From assembly GCA_011322575.1 (NCBI GenBank), contig DRMK01000270.1:1-8355 (forward strand): 8,355 nucleotides of DNA, given 5' to 3'. The notes below the pieces were generated by a model. That model ran no database searches and was not told where the DNA came from. It was given only the letters and a program-made list of their open reading frames with translations. Source of the stretch: Gammaproteobacteria bacterium (GTDB taxonomy: Bacteria; Pseudomonadota; Gammaproteobacteria; Thiohalospirales; Thiohalospiraceae). This document shows positions 6,404 to 8,355 of this stretch, piece by piece. The translations under genes were made by a program, and so were the position numbers. How positions within the stretch are numbered: the stretch's first letter is position 1; each line of letters starts with the position of its first letter.

Positions 6404-7242
6404 GCCGGTACTGTTGCAGATCCGGGTTTCGGTCGTGGGCCAGGAGTGGTGGCTGGTTGCTGCCGGCGGTGTGTCTGCTGCTGGCGGGGTGTGCTGGGGA
6501 TGTTTCCCTGAAAGGGGATCGCCACTCCCGCCTGGCTTGGCATCCCAGATTTCATACGGTTCAGCCGGGAGATACTCTCTACTCTATCGCCTGGAGCTAT
6601 GGCCAGGACTATCGCCTGGTGGCGCGCTGGAACAAGATTTCGCCGCCATATGGGATCCGGCCGGGGCAGAGGATCAGGATAGCGCCTCCGCCCGATTGGA
6701 CGGCGGGCAATAATGGCGGGGCGAATGGTGTCAAACCCGCCCCCCACGCCTCTTCCAGGCAGGGCACCGCCACGGCGGTGAGAGTGCATCCTGCTACGAG
6801 GGGTCCCGCGCCCACAGGCGCACCGCTACCGGAGCCGAACCAGCGCCAGCCTTCCGTAGCGGGGAGTGACGACGTGGGGATAGAGTGGATCTGGCCCACC
6901 AGAGGTACTCCCGTGAAATCCGGAAAGCGGGCGGGGATCGATATCCAGGGGCGCCGGGGACAACCTGTATATGCTGCAGCTGCGGGCCGGGTAGTGTACA
7001 GTGGCAGCGGGCTGCTCGGTTATGGGAAGCTGATAATTCTCAAGCACAACGAGCAGTTTTTGAGTGCCTATGCCCACAACTGGGAACTGCTGGTAAAAGA
7101 GGGGGAGAGGGTTGCGAAGGGGGTTCAGATCGCCCGCATGGGGAGCAGCGGAGTCGGGCAGGTGATGCTCCATTTCGAGATTCGACACAACGGGAAGCCG
7201 GTCGATCCACTACTCTATCTGCCGAAGAGACAAGGGAATTGA
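6400..7242 (+). CDS. nlpD: Lipoprotein NlpD, LysM plus degenerate LytM (M23) domain
   Basis: This 280-residue envelope lipoprotein in E. coli activates the amidase AmiC at the division septum. A basic, Arg-rich start and hydrophobic stretch (19-30) end in the lipobox LLAGC with Cys31. Residue +2 is Ala, which predicts outer-membrane sorting. A LysM peptidoglycan-binding domain occupies about 51-94 (FHTVQPGDTLYSIA to GIRPGQRIRI). A Pro/Ala/Thr-rich linker follows. The LytM domain spans about 175-275. Of the canonical zinc ligands, Asp181 (GIDIQG) and His258 (LHFE) remain. The first His is replaced by Arg177 and the His of HLHF by Met256, so it should be non-catalytic, as expected for NlpD. The start has no Shine-Dalgarno and overlaps the yqaA stop (ATGA), implying coupling. 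rpoS follows after 3 bases. Confidence 0.95.
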   Translation: MSRYCCRSGFRSWARSGGWLLPAVCLLLAGCAGDVSLKGDRHSRLAWHPRFHTVQPGDTLYSIAWSYGQDYRLVARWNKISPPYGIRPGQRIRIAPPPDWTAGNNGGANGVKPAPHASSRQGTATAVRVHPATRGPAPTGAPLPEPNQRQPSVAGSDDVGIEWIWPTRGTPVKSGKRAGIDIQGRRGQPVYAAAAGRVVYSGSGLLGYGKLIILKHNEQFLSAYAHNWELLVKEGERVAKGVQIARMGSSGVGQVMLHFEIRHNGKPVDPLLYLPKRQGN

Positions 7243-7245
7243 TCT

Positions 7246-8196
7246 ATGACAGGGGAGCGCGGTACGCCATCGGAGTGGGATGAACTTGCGGGGGCAGAGT
7301 CCGCAGCGGAGATAGCGCCGGAAGAGGAACCGCAGATCCCGGAGCCTGTCACCATTCCGGAGGCGCAGCTGGATGCCACCAGATTGTATCTGAGCGAAAT
7401 AGGCTTCTCCCCTCTGTTGAGCGCGGAGGAGGAGGTGCGTCTGGGGCGCCTGGTGCTGCAGGGTGATGAAGGGGCGCGCAAGCATATGATCGAGAGCAAT
7501 CTACGGCTGGTAGTGAAGATTGCGCGCCGCTATCTGAACCGGGGCTTGCCGCTGCTGGATCTGATCGAGGAGGGCAATCTGGGACTGATCAGGGCAGTGG
7601 AAAAGTTCGATCCAGAGCGTGGTTTCCGCTTTTCCACCTATGCCACGTGGTGGATTCGCCAGACCATAGAGCGTGCCCTGATGAACCAGACCCGCACCAT
7701 CCGGCTGCCTATCCATGTGGTCAAGGAGCTCAACGTGTATCTCCGCGCAGCGCGCCATCTGATGCAGACCGAGGGGAGCGAGCCGAGCCCGGAAGATATT
7801 GCCCGCTTTCTCGACAAGCCTCCGGAGGAGGTGATGCGGATGATGGGGCTGAACGACAGGATTGCCTCGGTGGATGAACCGCTTGGCAGGGATACCGACA
7901 AGACCATGCTCGAGGCCATACCGGATGAGGATGGCAGCGATCCCGCCGAGATTCTCCAGGACGACAACATGCGCAGCCATTTGGAGATCTGGCTCTCGCA
8001 GCTCAATGACAAGCAGCGCGAGGTGGTGACCAAGCGATTTGGCCTGGAGGGTGGCAACATAGCGACACTGGAGGAGGTGGGTAACGAGATCGGCGTTACC
8101 CGTGAGCGGGTGCGCCAGATCCAGATAGAGGCCCTGCGCAGGCTGCGTCAGATCCTGGAAAAGGACGGTTTCTCCGTGGATACTCTGTTCAAGTAG
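7246..8196 (+). CDS. rpoS: RNA polymerase sigma factor RpoS
   Basis: This 316-residue protein is the stationary-phase and general-stress sigma factor, a group 2 sigma-70. After a short acidic N-terminus, region 1.2 lies at about 43-75 (DATRLYLSEIGFSPLLSAEEEV). Region 2 lies at about 80-150, with IESNLRLVVKIARRY, LLDLIEEGNLGLIRAVEKFDP and the promoter-melting and -10 segment GFRFSTYATWWIRQTIERA. Region 3 follows at about 155-235. Region 4 is at about 250-303, with the helix-turn-helix TLEEVGNEIGVTRERVRQIQ. LPIHVVKELNVYLR is RpoS-specific and its Lys160 aligns with E. coli Lys173, the residue recognised by the adaptor RssB; regulated ClpXP turnover is therefore possible. It is about 14 residues shorter than E. 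coli RpoS, mostly at the N-terminus. ATG 7246 has AAGGGA (7232-7237) eight bases upstream. In E. coli the main rpoS promoter lies inside nlpD; I could not identify one here. Confidence 0.98.
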   Translation: MTGERGTPSEWDELAGAESAAEIAPEEEPQIPEPVTIPEAQLDATRLYLSEIGFSPLLSAEEEVRLGRLVLQGDEGARKHMIESNLRLVVKIARRYLNRGLPLLDLIEEGNLGLIRAVEKFDPERGFRFSTYATWWIRQTIERALMNQTRTIRLPIHVVKELNVYLRAARHLMQTEGSEPSPEDIARFLDKPPEEVMRMMGLNDRIASVDEPLGRDTDKTMLEAIPDEDGSDPAEILQDDNMRSHLEIWLSQLNDKQREVVTKRFGLEGGNIATLEEVGNEIGVTRERVRQIQIEALRRLRQILEKDGFSVDTLFK

Positions 8197-8220
8197 CGTC
8201 CCCTAGGGGGCGTTCTCAAT
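8197..8220 (+). terminator. Possible weak hairpin terminator after rpoS
   Basis: Directly after the rpoS stop, 8197-8202 pairs with 8207-8212 (CGTCCC against GGGGCG with one G-T pair) around a CTAG loop. The centre, 8200-8209, is a perfect ten-base palindrome. It is followed by TTCTCAATTAATAA, which is only partly T-rich. This could be a weak intrinsic terminator for the rpoS transcript or a 3'-end-protecting hairpin. The short stem and poor T-tract keep confidence low. Confidence 0.35.
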
Positions 8221-8235
8221 TAATAAGGCCGCACT

Positions 8236-8334
8236 GCCGGGCCTCTGTTTTTGTCCAGCAAGGCAGAACGAGCGCAGTGTGGTTGTTCCACATAAGCGAG
8301 TGATAACGCCGCTGGGCGAAAACAGAGGCCCGGC
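8236..8334. repeat. Long symmetric inverted-repeat element B
   Basis: This 99-base element lies 39 bases after rpoS. Its arms 8236-8259 and 8311-8334 pair over 24 positions, 22 Watson-Crick and 2 G-T (8252/8318 and 8254/8316). A symmetric internal loop of 17 bases per side follows (8260-8276 and 8294-8310). A six-pair apex stem (8277-8282 with 8288-8293) closes on a TTGTT loop at 8283-8287, centred exactly on the dyad axis (8285). The arms share no sequence with those of element A, but the 55-base core 8258-8312 aligns without gaps to 5711-5765. The T-run at 8248-8252 lies inside the left arm rather than after the stem, so a + strand intrinsic terminator is not indicated. The remaining bases to 8355 show no gene. 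Confidence 0.87.
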
Positions 8335-8355
8335 CCTTCGGGTTGCGCCTGAAAA

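Noticed and set aside
7009..7037. Possible internal rpoS promoter with GATAAT at 7032-7037 inside nlpD
   Set aside because: The position would suit the known E. coli arrangement, but no matching -35 hexamer is visible upstream.
5673..8334. CRISPR array
   Set aside because: Only two related elements exist, 2.4 kb apart with genes in between, and they are palindromic rather than direct repeats with spacers.

Overview
The window is a GC-rich, densely packed bacterial chromosome segment with every supported gene on the + strand. It reads as a free-standing gammaproteobacterial core region rather than an accessory island. The order surE-pcm-(yqaA)-nlpD-rpoS is a known gammaproteobacterial arrangement. 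The RpoS, NlpD, Pcm, SurE and NagZ sequences are all clearly of that class. I cannot name the genus. A sulfur-oxidising or pseudomonad-like gammaproteobacterium would fit, but that is inference.

Layout. Positions 1-513 hold the C-terminal half of nagZ (cell-wall recycling). Next come a YnaI-type MscS channel (521-1648) and an overlapping RssA-type patatin esterase (1630-2559). A DsrE-family small protein (2580-2948) runs by a stop/start overlap into a hypoxanthine-guanine phosphoribosyltransferase (2948-3511). That gene overlaps an S-methyl-5'-thioinosine phosphorylase (3504-4250). After 16 bases comes surE (4267-5016), overlapping pcm (5013-5672). A 155-base non-coding stretch then carries a long symmetric inverted repeat. 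It is followed by a DedA/YqaA membrane protein (5828-6403), nlpD (6400-7242) and rpoS (7246-8196). The window ends in a second non-coding stretch with another long inverted repeat.

How the genes fit together. From 2948 to 5016 there is a purine-salvage theme. The phosphorylase releases hypoxanthine from methylthioinosine, the phosphoribosyltransferase converts hypoxanthine to IMP, and SurE can dephosphorylate nucleotides. SurE, Pcm, NlpD and RpoS form the classic stationary-phase/stress neighbourhood. NagZ, YqaA, NlpD, MscS and the patatin protein all concern the envelope.

The most unusual content is non-coding. Two elements (5673-5803 and 8236-8334) bracket yqaA-nlpD-rpoS. Their outer arms are unrelated in sequence, yet each arm is (nearly) perfectly self-complementary. 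Both share a 55-base core of exactly the same length with the same conserved blocks and a TTGTT apex loop. In each element that loop sits exactly at the dyad centre. This pattern suggests a family of structured repeats in which pairing of the arms, not their sequence, is maintained.
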